In this document: one piece after another, positions 54,270 to 64,000 of the stretch
Layout of the letters: each line of letters opens with the position of its first letter
How positions within the stretch are numbered: the stretch's first letter is position 1
Assembly (NCBI RefSeq): GCF_030696885.1
Contig: NZ_JAUYRI010000009.1
Coordinates: 62,001 to 126,000, forward strand
From: Thiobacillus sp.
Lineage (GTDB): Bacteria > Pseudomonadota > Gammaproteobacteria > Burkholderiales > Thiobacillaceae
Length of the DNA stretch: 64,000 nucleotides
Reading direction: 5' to 3'
Made by a program: the position numbers and the translations under genes
The notes under the pieces: generated by a model
The model's database searches: none
Told to the model about the DNA's origin: nothing
Seen by the model: the letters and a program-made list of their open reading frames with translations, nothing else

Positions 54270-55387
54270 TGCATTCCGTGGTGAAACACGCCCGGCGCAT
54301 CGTCGTCAAGGTCGGTTCGAGCCTGGTCACCGCCGAAGGCCGCGGGCTCGATCATGCCGCGTTGTCGCGCTGGGCCGGGCAGATCGCGGCACTGGCCGGG
54401 CAGGGCAGGGAAGTCGTGCTGGTGTCGTCCGGCGCGATTGCCGAGGGCATCGCCCGGCTGGGCTGGAAAGCGCGGCCAAAGGCGGTGAACGAACTGCAGG
54501 CCGCCGCCGCCGTCGGCCAGATGGGCCTGGTGCAGGCTTACGAATCGATATTCCGCACCCATGGCCTGCATGCCGCGCAGGTGCTGCTGACCCACGAAGA
54601 CCTCGCCGACCGCACCCGCTATCTGAATGCGCGCTCGACCCTGCGCACGCTGCTGGCGCTGCGGGTGGTGCCGATCATCAACGAAAACGACACCGTCGCC
54701 ACCGATGAAATCCGTCTCGGCGACAACGACACGCTGGGCGCGCTGGTCACCAACCTGATCGAAGCCGACTGCCTGGTGATCCTCACTGACCAGACGGGCC
54801 TCTACACCGCCGACCCGCGCAGGGATCCGCAGGCGACGCTGGTGATGGACGCGCACGCCGGCGACCCTGAGCTCGAGCGCATGGCGGGCGGGGCAGGCAG
54901 CAGCGTTGGCACCGGCGGCATGCTGACCAAGATTCAGGCGGCCAAGCGCGCGGCGAGGAGCGGCGCCCATACCGTGATCTGCAGCGGACACGAGGAAAAC
55001 GTGCTGCTGCGGCTGGCCGCCGGCGAGACCATCGGCAGCCAGCTGGTGGCGCGCCAGGCGCCGCTCGCCGCGCGCCGGCAGTGGCTGGCCGACCATCTGC
55101 AATTGCGCGGCGGCGTCGTGCTCGACGACGGCGCGGTACATGCGCTGCGCGAAGCCGGCAAGAGCCTGCTGCCGGTCGGCGTCAAGGGCGTCACCGGCGA
55201 ATTCGAGCGCGGCGAAGTGGTGGCGGTGGTCGATGCCGCGGGTCGTGAAGTCGCGCGCGGCCTCATCAACTACAGCGCGAGCGAGGCGCGCCGCATCGCC
55301 GGCAAGCCGAGCAGCGCGATCGAGGCCGAGCTCGGTTATATCGACGAGCCGGAGCTGATCCACCGCGACAACCTGGTGCTGGTGTGA
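54269..55387 (+). CDS. proB: glutamate 5-kinase
   Basis: A 372-residue two-domain proline-biosynthesis enzyme: amino-acid kinase domain ([39 protein letters not shown]) and C-terminal PUA domain ([24 protein letters not shown]...RGLINYS). It phosphorylates glutamate as the first step to proline. Feedback by proline is expected. ATG 54269 overlaps the CNP1-like stop. GTP-binding obg, its usual neighbour, is not in the window. Confidence 0.95.
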   Translation: MHSVVKHARRIVVKVGSSLVTAEGRGLDHAALSRWAGQIAALAGQGREVVLVSSGAIAEGIARLGWKARPKAVNELQAAAAVGQMGLVQAYESIFRTHGLHAAQVLLTHEDLADRTRYLNARSTLRTLLALRVVPIINENDTVATDEIRLGDNDTLGALVTNLIEADCLVILTDQTGLYTADPRRDPQATLVMDAHAGDPELERMAGGAGSSVGTGGMLTKIQAAKRAARSGAHTVICSGHEENVLLRLAAGETIGSQLVARQAPLAARRQWLADHLQLRGGVVLDDGAVHALREAGKSLLPVGVKGVTGEFERGEVVAVVDAAGREVARGLINYSASEARRIAGKPSSAIEAELGYIDEPELIHRDNLVLV

Positions 55388-56085
55388 AAGATGTTCCCGT
55401 TCTCAAGGGCGGCGAGACGCGAAGACACGCCGAAGACAGTGCTGAAGCACGGCGAGGCGCAGTCGACAATGTATCGGCGGCCTTGCGAACGGGAACCACG
55501 CTGGACCTGATGCGCCATGGCGAACCCGTGGGCGGCCGCAAATACCGCGGCCAGATCGACGATCCGCTGTCGGACAAGGGCTGGGCGCAGATGCGCGCTG
55601 CGGTGGGCGACGCAGCGCCGTGGACGCGCATCGTGTCGTCGCCGCTCGCGCGCTGCCGCGCCTTTGCCGAGACGCTGGCGACGCGGCATGCGCTGCCGCT
55701 GCAGTTCGATGACCGCCTGAAGGAGGTCGGCTTCGGTGCCTGGGAAGGCAAGTCGGCCGCCGAGATCGAGCAGGAGGCGCCCGGCACACTGGCGCGTTTC
55801 AAGACCGACCCGATCCATGCGCGTCCGGCTGGCGCCGAGCCGCTGGCCGATTTCCATGCGCGGGTGGCGATGGCGCTCGACGACCTGCTCGCGCAGCATG
55901 CCGGCCAGCACGTACTGCTGGTGGGGCACGCCGGGGTAATGCGCATGGCGCTGGCGTGGGCGTTGCATATCCCGCTGGAGCACGCCTACCGCATCGAGGT
56001 GGCGACCGCAACGCTCACGCGCCTGCGCTTCGACGGCGGCCTCGCCAGCCTGATCTTTCACGGCAGCGCGCGCGTCGAGCGGTGA
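55384..56085 (+). CDS. histidine phosphatase (CobC-like)
   Basis: A 233-residue histidine-phosphatase-fold enzyme. [16 protein letters not shown] (near 43-58) has the RHG catalytic core, and [11 protein letters not shown] (near 180) the second His. The next gene, with which it overlaps, encodes the vitamin B12-binding BtuF, so alpha-ribazole phosphatase (CobC) is a reasonable inference. Starts at GTG 55384 overlapping proB's stop (GTGA). The first ~38 residues are poorly conserved; a start nearer the RHG motif is possible. Confidence 0.78.
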   Translation: MKDVPVLKGGETRRHAEDSAEARRGAVDNVSAALRTGTTLDLMRHGEPVGGRKYRGQIDDPLSDKGWAQMRAAVGDAAPWTRIVSSPLARCRAFAETLATRHALPLQFDDRLKEVGFGAWEGKSAAEIEQEAPGTLARFKTDPIHARPAGAEPLADFHARVAMALDDLLAQHAGQHVLLVGHAGVMRMALAWALHIPLEHAYRIEVATATLTRLRFDGGLASLIFHGSARVER

Positions 56086-56939
56086 TCCGTCGGTTCGTAC
56101 TCGGGCTGTGTCTGCTGCTGGCGGCGCCAGTGCAGGCCACCGCCATCCGGCTGGTCGACGACGCCGGGCGTACGCTCGAACTGCCGCAGCCGCCGCAACG
56201 CATCATTTCGCTGACGCCGCATCTCACCGAACTGCTATTCGCCGTCGGCGCCGGTGCGCAGATCGCGGGAGTCGACAGCGCCAGCGATTATCCCGCGGCG
56301 GCGCGCACGCTGCCGCGCGTGGGCGACTACAGCCGGATTCATTTTGAACGCATTCTTGCGCTGCAGCCGGACCTGATCGTCGTCTGGGTCGGCGGCAACC
56401 GCCCGGTGGACATCCATGCCCTGCAGCAGCTGGGCTTTCCGGTGTTGCATACGCACGCCACCCGGCTCGACGACGTGGCGCGCCTGCTGCGCCTGCTGGG
56501 CCAGGCTAGCGGACATGCGGCGGCCGGCGAATCGGCCGCCGCGGCGTATTCCGCGCGGCTGGCCAGGGTGCGGGGGCGGGCGGGGCAGCCGCCGCTGCGC
56601 GTGTTCTATCAGGTGTGGGATCGGCCGCTGATGACGGTGGGCGGCACGCACTGGATCAGCGATGCCTTGACGCGCTGCGGCGCGCACAATGTGTTCGCCG
56701 ATCTGCAGGCGCTGGCGCCGACGGTATCGCGCGAGGCCGTGCTCGGGCGCGCACCGGAATTGATCGTGGGCAGCAGCGACGCGCGTGATCTGCGCCATGC
56801 CTGGCTGCCGTTCAGCCACCTGCCGGCGGTGAAAAACAAGGCTTTCGTGCAGGTGGATGCGGACCGGCTGCACCGGTTGACACCGCGCCTGGTCGAAGGC
56901 GTGATGGAACTGTGCGCGGCGGTGGATGCCTATCGGTGA
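56082..56939 (+). CDS. btuF: cobalamin/corrinoid-binding protein BtuF
   Basis: A 285-residue periplasmic-binding protein with a signal peptide ([15 protein letters not shown]). [39 protein letters not shown] and the F(Y)[11 protein letters not shown]...HWISDAL pattern fit BtuF. Starts at GTG 56082 overlapping the phosphatase stop (GTGA). No BtuC or BtuD here. Tail-to-tail with fur, overlapping by 10 bases. Confidence 0.88.
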   Translation: MIRRFVLGLCLLLAAPVQATAIRLVDDAGRTLELPQPPQRIISLTPHLTELLFAVGAGAQIAGVDSASDYPAAARTLPRVGDYSRIHFERILALQPDLIVVWVGGNRPVDIHALQQLGFPVLHTHATRLDDVARLLRLLGQASGHAAAGESAAAAYSARLARVRGRAGQPPLRVFYQVWDRPLMTVGGTHWISDALTRCGAHNVFADLQALAPTVSREAVLGRAPELIVGSSDARDLRHAWLPFSHLPAVKNKAFVQVDADRLHRLTPRLVEGVMELCAAVDAYR

Positions 56940-57376
56940 CGCGGATCGGCGGCTTTGCGGTTGGGGCAGTTTTCCTTGATGCAGTCGGCGTAGATCTGCA
57001 GCGAATGGTCGTGAATGGCAAAGCCGCGTTCCTTGGCGATGCGGTTCTGGCGTTTTTCGATTTCGGCGTCAAAGAATTCCTCGACCTTGCCGCACTGGAT
57101 GCAGACCAGATGGTCGTGGTGGTCGCCCTGGTTGAGTTCGAACACCGCCTTGTCGCTGTCGAAGTGGTGGCGCATCAGCAGTCCCGCCTGCTCGAACTGG
57201 GTGAGCACGCGGTAGACCGTGGCCAGCCCGATGTCCTGGCCCTCGTCGGACAGCAGGCGATACACCTCTTCAGCCGTCATGTGGCGCTTCTCACTCTGCT
57301 CGAACAGATCCAGGATCTTCAGGCGCGGCAGAGTGGCTTTCAGGCCGATGCTCTTGAGGTCGGATGGATTGCTCAA
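56930..57376 (-). CDS. fur: ferric uptake regulator Fur
   Basis: A 148-residue Fur. DNA-binding domain [15 protein letters not shown] and [16 protein letters not shown]; metal sites [34 protein letters not shown] (two Cys of CxxC visible) and a C-terminal CIKENCPNR. Represses iron genes when bound to Fe2+. Divergent from bamE, the classic fur-bamE arrangement of betaproteobacteria. Confidence 0.96.
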   Translation of the reverse strand: MSNPSDLKSIGLKATLPRLKILDLFEQSEKRHMTAEEVYRLLSDEGQDIGLATVYRVLTQFEQAGLLMRHHFDSDKAVFELNQGDHHDHLVCIQCGKVEEFFDAEIEKRQNRIAKERGFAIHDHSLQIYADCIKENCPNRKAADPRHR

Positions 57377-57401
57377 ATGAGGCTCCAGAATGGAAACGCG
57401 A

Positions 57402-57418
57402 ATACGTTATGATACGTT
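57402..57418. promoter_or_regulatory. direct repeat in the fur-bamE gap
   Basis: ATACGTT occurs twice with a 10-base period, spanning a TATGAT -10-like hexamer (57408-57413) directed towards bamE. It could be an operator or part of a divergent promoter. It is not a clear Fur box. Confidence 0.35.
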
Positions 57419-57455
57419 TTTTCCCAATCGCCCCAATTTTTCCGACTCCCCGGCT

Positions 57456-58598
57456 ATGCGTCATATCCTGATTTCCGTTTTGCTCGTGGGCCTGGTGGCC
57501 GGCTGTTCCACCCCCCGAATCGGGCCCCATCGCATCGATGTGCAGCAGGGCAATGCCCTCGATCAGGAGAATGTCGCGCGCCTGAAGCCCGGCCTCAACC
57601 GTTCGCAGGTGCGCTTCCTGCTCGGCACGCCGCTGGTGGTCGACCCGTTCCGTACCGATCGCTGGGACTACGTCTACGTCTTCTACAAGGCGGGCAAGTT
57701 GGCCGAGCAGAAGCGCATCACGCTGTTTTTTGACGGCGATACGCTGGCCCGCATCGAAGGCGACCTGCCCCCGCCACCGGAGCCGGCGGCCGAGCCCCAG
57801 CCGGTCTCGGCCGCCCCGCAGCCCGGGGTCGCCGCCGTAGCGCCGACCGAGCCGAAGGTGCAGCCGATGGCGCTGGCCGCCGAGCCGGCACCTGTTGCCA
57901 CCCCGGTGAAGGCGGCGCCTGTTGCACCCTTGGCCGCGCCGACGTCCGCCGCTGTGGCCTCCACGCCGTCATCGGTGGCCAAGCCGGCACCCGCTGCCTT
58001 GACGCCTGCTCCGGCACCGGTGGCCGCCCCGGCCGTCGCGGCTCGTGCCGCAGACGCGACCCCGCAAGAAGCGCCGACCGGCTCCAGCATCGTGCAGCCG
58101 CTGCCCAGCCCCAAGAATGTGCCGGCCTATGTCGACCCGCGGCCACGGGCCGAGTTGAGCCTGCAGCCCGAAACCAATGTGATGCAAATCCAGCCGGACG
58201 TGATCCCTGCGTTCCCCGATCCCAACGCGGTGCCAGCCGACGACGCAGCTGTACTGAAGGCCGTGAATGAATGGGCGGCCGCCTGGTCACGACGCGACGA
58301 AGACGCCTATCTCGCCGCCTACGATGCCAGCTTCGTCCCACAGGGGGGCGGCAGCCGCGCCGACTGGGAGAAGCGCCGTCGCCTGCTGCTGGGCGTGGCC
58401 CAGAACATCGACCTCAAGATCGATTCGCCGTCGGTCGCTCGTTCGGGCGCAGACGGTGTGACCGTGACCTTCAATCAGTTCTACCAGTCCGGTGCCTATC
58501 GCGATGCTGTCGTCAAGCAATTGCGGATGGTCGAGCGTAACGGCCGCTGGCTGATCGCCGAGGAAAAAGTGGTGTCGATCCTGCGCGGGATTCCGTAA
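57456..58598 (+). CDS. bamE: BamE lipoprotein fused to a C-terminal NTF2-like domain
   Basis: A 380-residue lipoprotein. Lipobox VAGC (Cys17), then a normal BamE domain ([30 protein letters not shown]...DRWDYVYVF) up to ~residue 110. Next is a ~130-residue Ala/Pro/Val-rich linker, then a domain at ~265-380 ([25 protein letters not shown]...[18 protein letters not shown]) that looks like an NTF2/SnoaL-type fold. Ordinary BamE is ~110-180 residues, so this is a fusion. Divergent from fur. Confidence 0.9.
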   Translation: MRHILISVLLVGLVAGCSTPRIGPHRIDVQQGNALDQENVARLKPGLNRSQVRFLLGTPLVVDPFRTDRWDYVYVFYKAGKLAEQKRITLFFDGDTLARIEGDLPPPPEPAAEPQPVSAAPQPGVAAVAPTEPKVQPMALAAEPAPVATPVKAAPVAPLAAPTSAAVASTPSSVAKPAPAALTPAPAPVAAPAVAARAADATPQEAPTGSSIVQPLPSPKNVPAYVDPRPRAELSLQPETNVMQIQPDVIPAFPDPNAVPADDAAVLKAVNEWAAAWSRRDEDAYLAAYDASFVPQGGGSRADWEKRRRLLLGVAQNIDLKIDSPSVARSGADGVTVTFNQFYQSGAYRDAVVKQLRMVERNGRWLIAEEKVVSILRGIP

Positions 58599-59401
58599 TG
58601 CCCATGCAGACCGCAATTGCCGGCGTGTCCGGCCGCATGGGACGGACCCTGCTCGAAGCGGTGGCCGCCGATGCCGACTGTGTACTGCATGCCGCCCTCG
58701 ACCGCCCCGGCAGTCCGCTGCTGGGACACGATGCCGGCGCCGCCTGGGGCGCGGCCAGCGGGGTCCAGGTGAGCGATCAGCCCGCTGCGGTTTTGCCAGG
58801 CGCGCAGGCCTTGATCGACTTCACCCGTCCCGAAGCCACCTTCGGCTACCTAGACGCCTGTGTGGCCGCCCGCGTGCCACTGGTGATCGGCACCACCGGC
58901 TTCGACGAGGCGGGCCGCGCCCGCATCGCGGCGGCGGCGCAGCAGATCCCGGTCGTGTTTGCGCCCAACATGAGCGTGGGTGTGAACCTGTTGATGAAAC
59001 TGGCCGAACTCGCGGCCCAGGTGCTGGAAGACGGCTACGACATCGAGATCATCGAGGCGCACCACCGCCACAAGGTCGATGCGCCATCCGGCACCGCGCT
59101 GGGCCTGGGCCAGGCCGTCGCGCGTGCGATCGACCGTGATCTGGCCAGCTGCGCCGTCTACGGCCGCGAGGGCGTGACCGGCGAGCGCGATCCGAAGACC
59201 ATCGGTTTTGCCACGGTACGTGGTGGTGACATCGTCGGCGACCACACGTTGCTGTTCGCCGGCATCGGCGAGCGCGTCGAGCTCACCCACAAGGCCAGTA
59301 GCCGCGCCACCTTTGCCCAGGGCGCGCTGCGCGCCGCCAAATGGCTGCAGGGCCGTGCGCCGGGCCTGTACGACATGCGCGACGTGCTGAACCTCAATTA
59401 A
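58598..59401 (+). CDS. dapB: 4-hydroxy-tetrahydrodipicolinate reductase
   Basis: A 267-residue enzyme of lysine biosynthesis. The dinucleotide-binding [15 protein letters not shown] is at the N terminus and [19 protein letters not shown] is the substrate site. Uses NAD(P)H to reduce the DapA product. ATG 58598 overlaps the bamE stop (TAATG). fur-bamE-dapB-carAB order is a common betaproteobacterial arrangement. Confidence 0.95.
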   Translation: MPMQTAIAGVSGRMGRTLLEAVAADADCVLHAALDRPGSPLLGHDAGAAWGAASGVQVSDQPAAVLPGAQALIDFTRPEATFGYLDACVAARVPLVIGTTGFDEAGRARIAAAAQQIPVVFAPNMSVGVNLLMKLAELAAQVLEDGYDIEIIEAHHRHKVDAPSGTALGLGQAVARAIDRDLASCAVYGREGVTGERDPKTIGFATVRGGDIVGDHTLLFAGIGERVELTHKASSRATFAQGALRAAKWLQGRAPGLYDMRDVLNLN

Positions 59402-59423
59402 TCGCCAGCTACAGGAAACGAAC

Positions 59424-59678
59424 ATGAATGCCGTCAAGGTCTACAGTACCGGCACCTGCCCCATCTGCGTCAAGGTCAAGGCCTTTCTCGACAAGCGCGG
59501 CATCGGCTACGACGAAGTCCGCATCGATCTCGACCGCGAGGCGATGAAGGAATTTGCCGTCGTCACCCACGGTGCGCGTACCGTGCCGCAAATCATCGTC
59601 GACGGCACATGCATCGGCGGTTTTACCGAGCTGACCGAGCTCGACATGGATGGTGGGCTGGCGCACCTTCAGGCCTGA
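59424..59678 (+). CDS. grxC: glutaredoxin
   Basis: An 84-residue thioredoxin-fold protein. Active site CPIC at residues 13-16, cis-Pro TVPQI and GGFTELTEL C-terminal motif are typical of monomeric GrxC-type glutaredoxins. Reduces disulfides with glutathione. A caggaa-like ribosome binding site precedes ATG. Between dapB and carA. Confidence 0.9.
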   Translation: MNAVKVYSTGTCPICVKVKAFLDKRGIGYDEVRIDLDREAMKEFAVVTHGARTVPQIIVDGTCIGGFTELTELDMDGGLAHLQA

Positions 59679-59717
59679 TCCGGGGCGGGAAAAGCCCGCT
59701 TCCAGCGTCATCGAGCA

Positions 59718-59746
59718 TTGAAGACGGACGCCGGATCGGCTACAAT
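59718..59746 (+). promoter_or_regulatory. sigma70-type promoter of carAB
   Basis: TTGAAG (59718-59723), 17 bases, TACAAT (59741-59746): good matches with ideal spacing. The predicted start (about 59753) lies directly before the leader hairpin, 87 bases from carA. Confidence 0.7.
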
Positions 59747-59756
59747 TCGGCAATTC

Positions 59757-59796
59757 AAATTCAGGCGGGTTCGCGCGAGCGGCTCGCCTGAATTTT
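59757..59796 (+). promoter_or_regulatory. carAB leader hairpin (attenuator-like)
   Basis: AAATTCAGGCG (59757-59767) pairs perfectly with CGCCTGAATTT (59785-59795) around a 17-base GC-rich loop, ending in a short T-run (59793-59796). It sits at the very 5' end of the expected carAB mRNA and could attenuate or stabilise it; pyrimidine or arginine control is possible but no competing structure was found. Confidence 0.6.
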
Positions 59797-59839
59797 GTCA
59801 CCTGCGCCACGCCCGATTTCTTGCCCAGCGGAGTATTCC

Positions 59840-60962
59840 TTGTCACGTGCCCAGCCCGCCATCCTTGTTCTAGCTGACGGTTCGATCTTTCGCGGCCTGT
59901 CCATCGGCGCCGACGGCATCACGACCGGTGAGGTGGTATTCAACACCGCGCTGACCGGCTATCAAGAAATCCTCACCGATCCCTCGTATTCGCGCCAGAT
60001 CGTCACGCTGACCTACCCCCATATCGGCAACACCGGCATCAATGCCGAGGACGTCGAGGCGGACCGCATCCACGCAGCCGGCCTGGTGGTACGCGATGCG
60101 CCGCGCCTGCATTCGAACTTTCGTGCCGCCCAGTCCCTGCCCGATTACCTCAGAAGCCAGAACATCGTGGCGATCGCCGACATCGACACGCGACGGCTGA
60201 CGCGCATCCTGCGTGAAAAGGGCGCGCAGAGCGGCTGCATCATGGCGGGCGCAGTGGACGAAGCGAAAGCAATCGAGGCCGCGCGCGCCTTCCCGGGTCT
60301 GGCCGGGATGGACCTCGCCAAGGTGGTGACGGCGCCGGCGTCCTACACGTGGAGCGAAACCGAGTGGAAGCTCGGCGCCGGCTATGGCCAGCAAACCGAA
60401 CCGCGCTTCCATGTCGTCGCCTTCGATTACGGCGTCAAGCGCAACATCCTGCGCATGCTGGCCGAGCGCGGTTGCCGCCTCACCGTGTTGCCGGCCACCG
60501 CGACCGCGGCCGAGGCGATGGCGCTGAAGCCGGACGGCATCTTCCTCTCCAACGGCCCCGGCGATCCCGAGCCGTGCGACTACGCGATCCAGGCGATTTC
60601 CGAGCTGGTTGCTGCAGGCGTGCCGACTTTCGGCATCTGCCTCGGCCACCAGTTGCTGGCACTCGCCTCGGGTGCGAAAACCGTCAAGATGAAGTTCGGC
60701 CATCACGGCGCCAACCATCCGGTCAAGGATCTCGACAGCGGGCGGGTGGCGATCACCAGCCAGAACCACGGCTTCGCGGTGGATGCAGCGACGCTTCCGG
60801 CCAATATCCGCAGCACCCATGTCTCGCTGTTCGACGGCTCGCTGCAAGGGATTGCGCGTACCGACGCCCCCGCATTCAGCTTCCAGGGCCACCCTGAAGC
60901 CAGCCCCGGCCCGCACGACGTGAGCTATTTGTTCGACCGATTTATCAAGTTGATGGCCGACC

Positions 60963-60979
<17 letters not shown>
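59840..60979 (+). CDS. carA: carbamoyl-phosphate synthase small subunit
   Basis: A 379-residue glutamine amidotransferase subunit. N-terminal [18 protein letters not shown], class I amidotransferase nucleophile in [12 protein letters not shown] and catalytic His/Glu in [12 protein letters not shown]. Supplies ammonia to CarB for arginine and pyrimidine synthesis. No ATG: TTG at 59840 with a gcggag ribosome binding site gives the usual length; TTG 59795 is an alternative. Overlaps carB by 17 bases. Confidence 0.95.

Positions 60980-64000
<3,021 letters not shown>

Noticed and set aside
57402-57418. Fur box for autoregulation of fur
   Set aside because: The repeats ATACGTT do not fit the GATAAT hexamers of a Fur box; kept only as an unnamed direct repeat.

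Overview
The window looks like a contiguous piece of chromosome from a GC-rich betaproteobacterium. The gene set (BamC, a BamE fusion, dapA/dapB, carAB, Fur, CNP1-like, a rubrerythrin/Fe-S/DUF3501 operon, a DUF2173 protein, a PEP-CTERM protein and a flagellar export cluster) fits the Thiobacillus / Nitrosomonadales neighbourhood. That placement is an inference from gene content, not from a database search. No rRNA, tRNA, insertion sequence or CRISPR array was recognised. Genes are densely packed, with many overlapping start and stop codons (ATGA, GTGA, TTGA).

Layout. 0-15.3 kb is a mixed housekeeping and accessory stretch: DUF2173, a MipA-like outer-membrane protein, a membrane diguanylate cyclase, DNA and nucleic-acid repair enzymes (hypoxanthine-DNA glycosylase, AlkB-like), RlmA, a Crp-type regulator, DoxX, a GlxA-type regulator divergent from OsmC, AcuI-like reductase, a DUF411 copper-type protein, a 2OG-Fe(II) oxygenase, and a decayed partial copy of a small conserved gene. 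15.3-18.9 kb is a distinctly AT-richer minus-strand island: a DarT-type DNA ADP-ribosyltransferase, a NADAR-type antitoxin, and a large GHKL ATPase with a C-terminal PD-(D/E)XK-like nuclease domain. I read it as a toxin-antitoxin or anti-phage island. 18.9-26.2 kb holds htpG and a polyphosphate block: ppk divergent from a CYTH-CHAD protein, then sixA. A near-perfect Pho box and seven tandem copies of a 16-bp repeat lie between ppk and the CYTH-CHAD gene.

26.2-33.6 kb is one tightly overlapping operon, fliF-fliG-fliH-fliI-fliJ-(unknown)-fliO-fliP-fliQ-fliR, without fliE, fliK, fliL, fliM or fliN. 33.7-38.3 kb carries dapA-bamC-metallohydrolase-rhlE-DUF3301. 38.3-48.4 kb has a periplasmic metallo-beta-lactamase-fold enzyme, a flavin reductase, msrB, the rubrerythrin-Fe-S-DUF3501 operon, cfa, and a solute-binding protein next to a GGDEF-EAL sensor. 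48.4-57.4 kb has DUF2784, a nitroreductase, a LysR regulator divergent from an azoreductase-pirin pair, a CDF metal exporter, a TRIC channel, CNP1-like-proB, a CobC-like phosphatase-btuF pair, and fur. 57.4-64 kb has a bamE fusion, dapB, a glutaredoxin and carAB. carAB has a visible sigma70-type promoter and a leader hairpin; carB runs off the window end.

Most interesting: the DarT/NADAR/GHKL-nuclease island; the Pho box plus tandem repeat before ppk; two decayed gene fragments (a ppk piece behind the DUF2007/EF-hand gene, and a piece of the unknown gene next to DUF411); the BamE-linker-NTF2-like fusion; the unknown gene between fliJ and fliO; and a perfect 15-bp palindrome in front of the rubrerythrin promoter.
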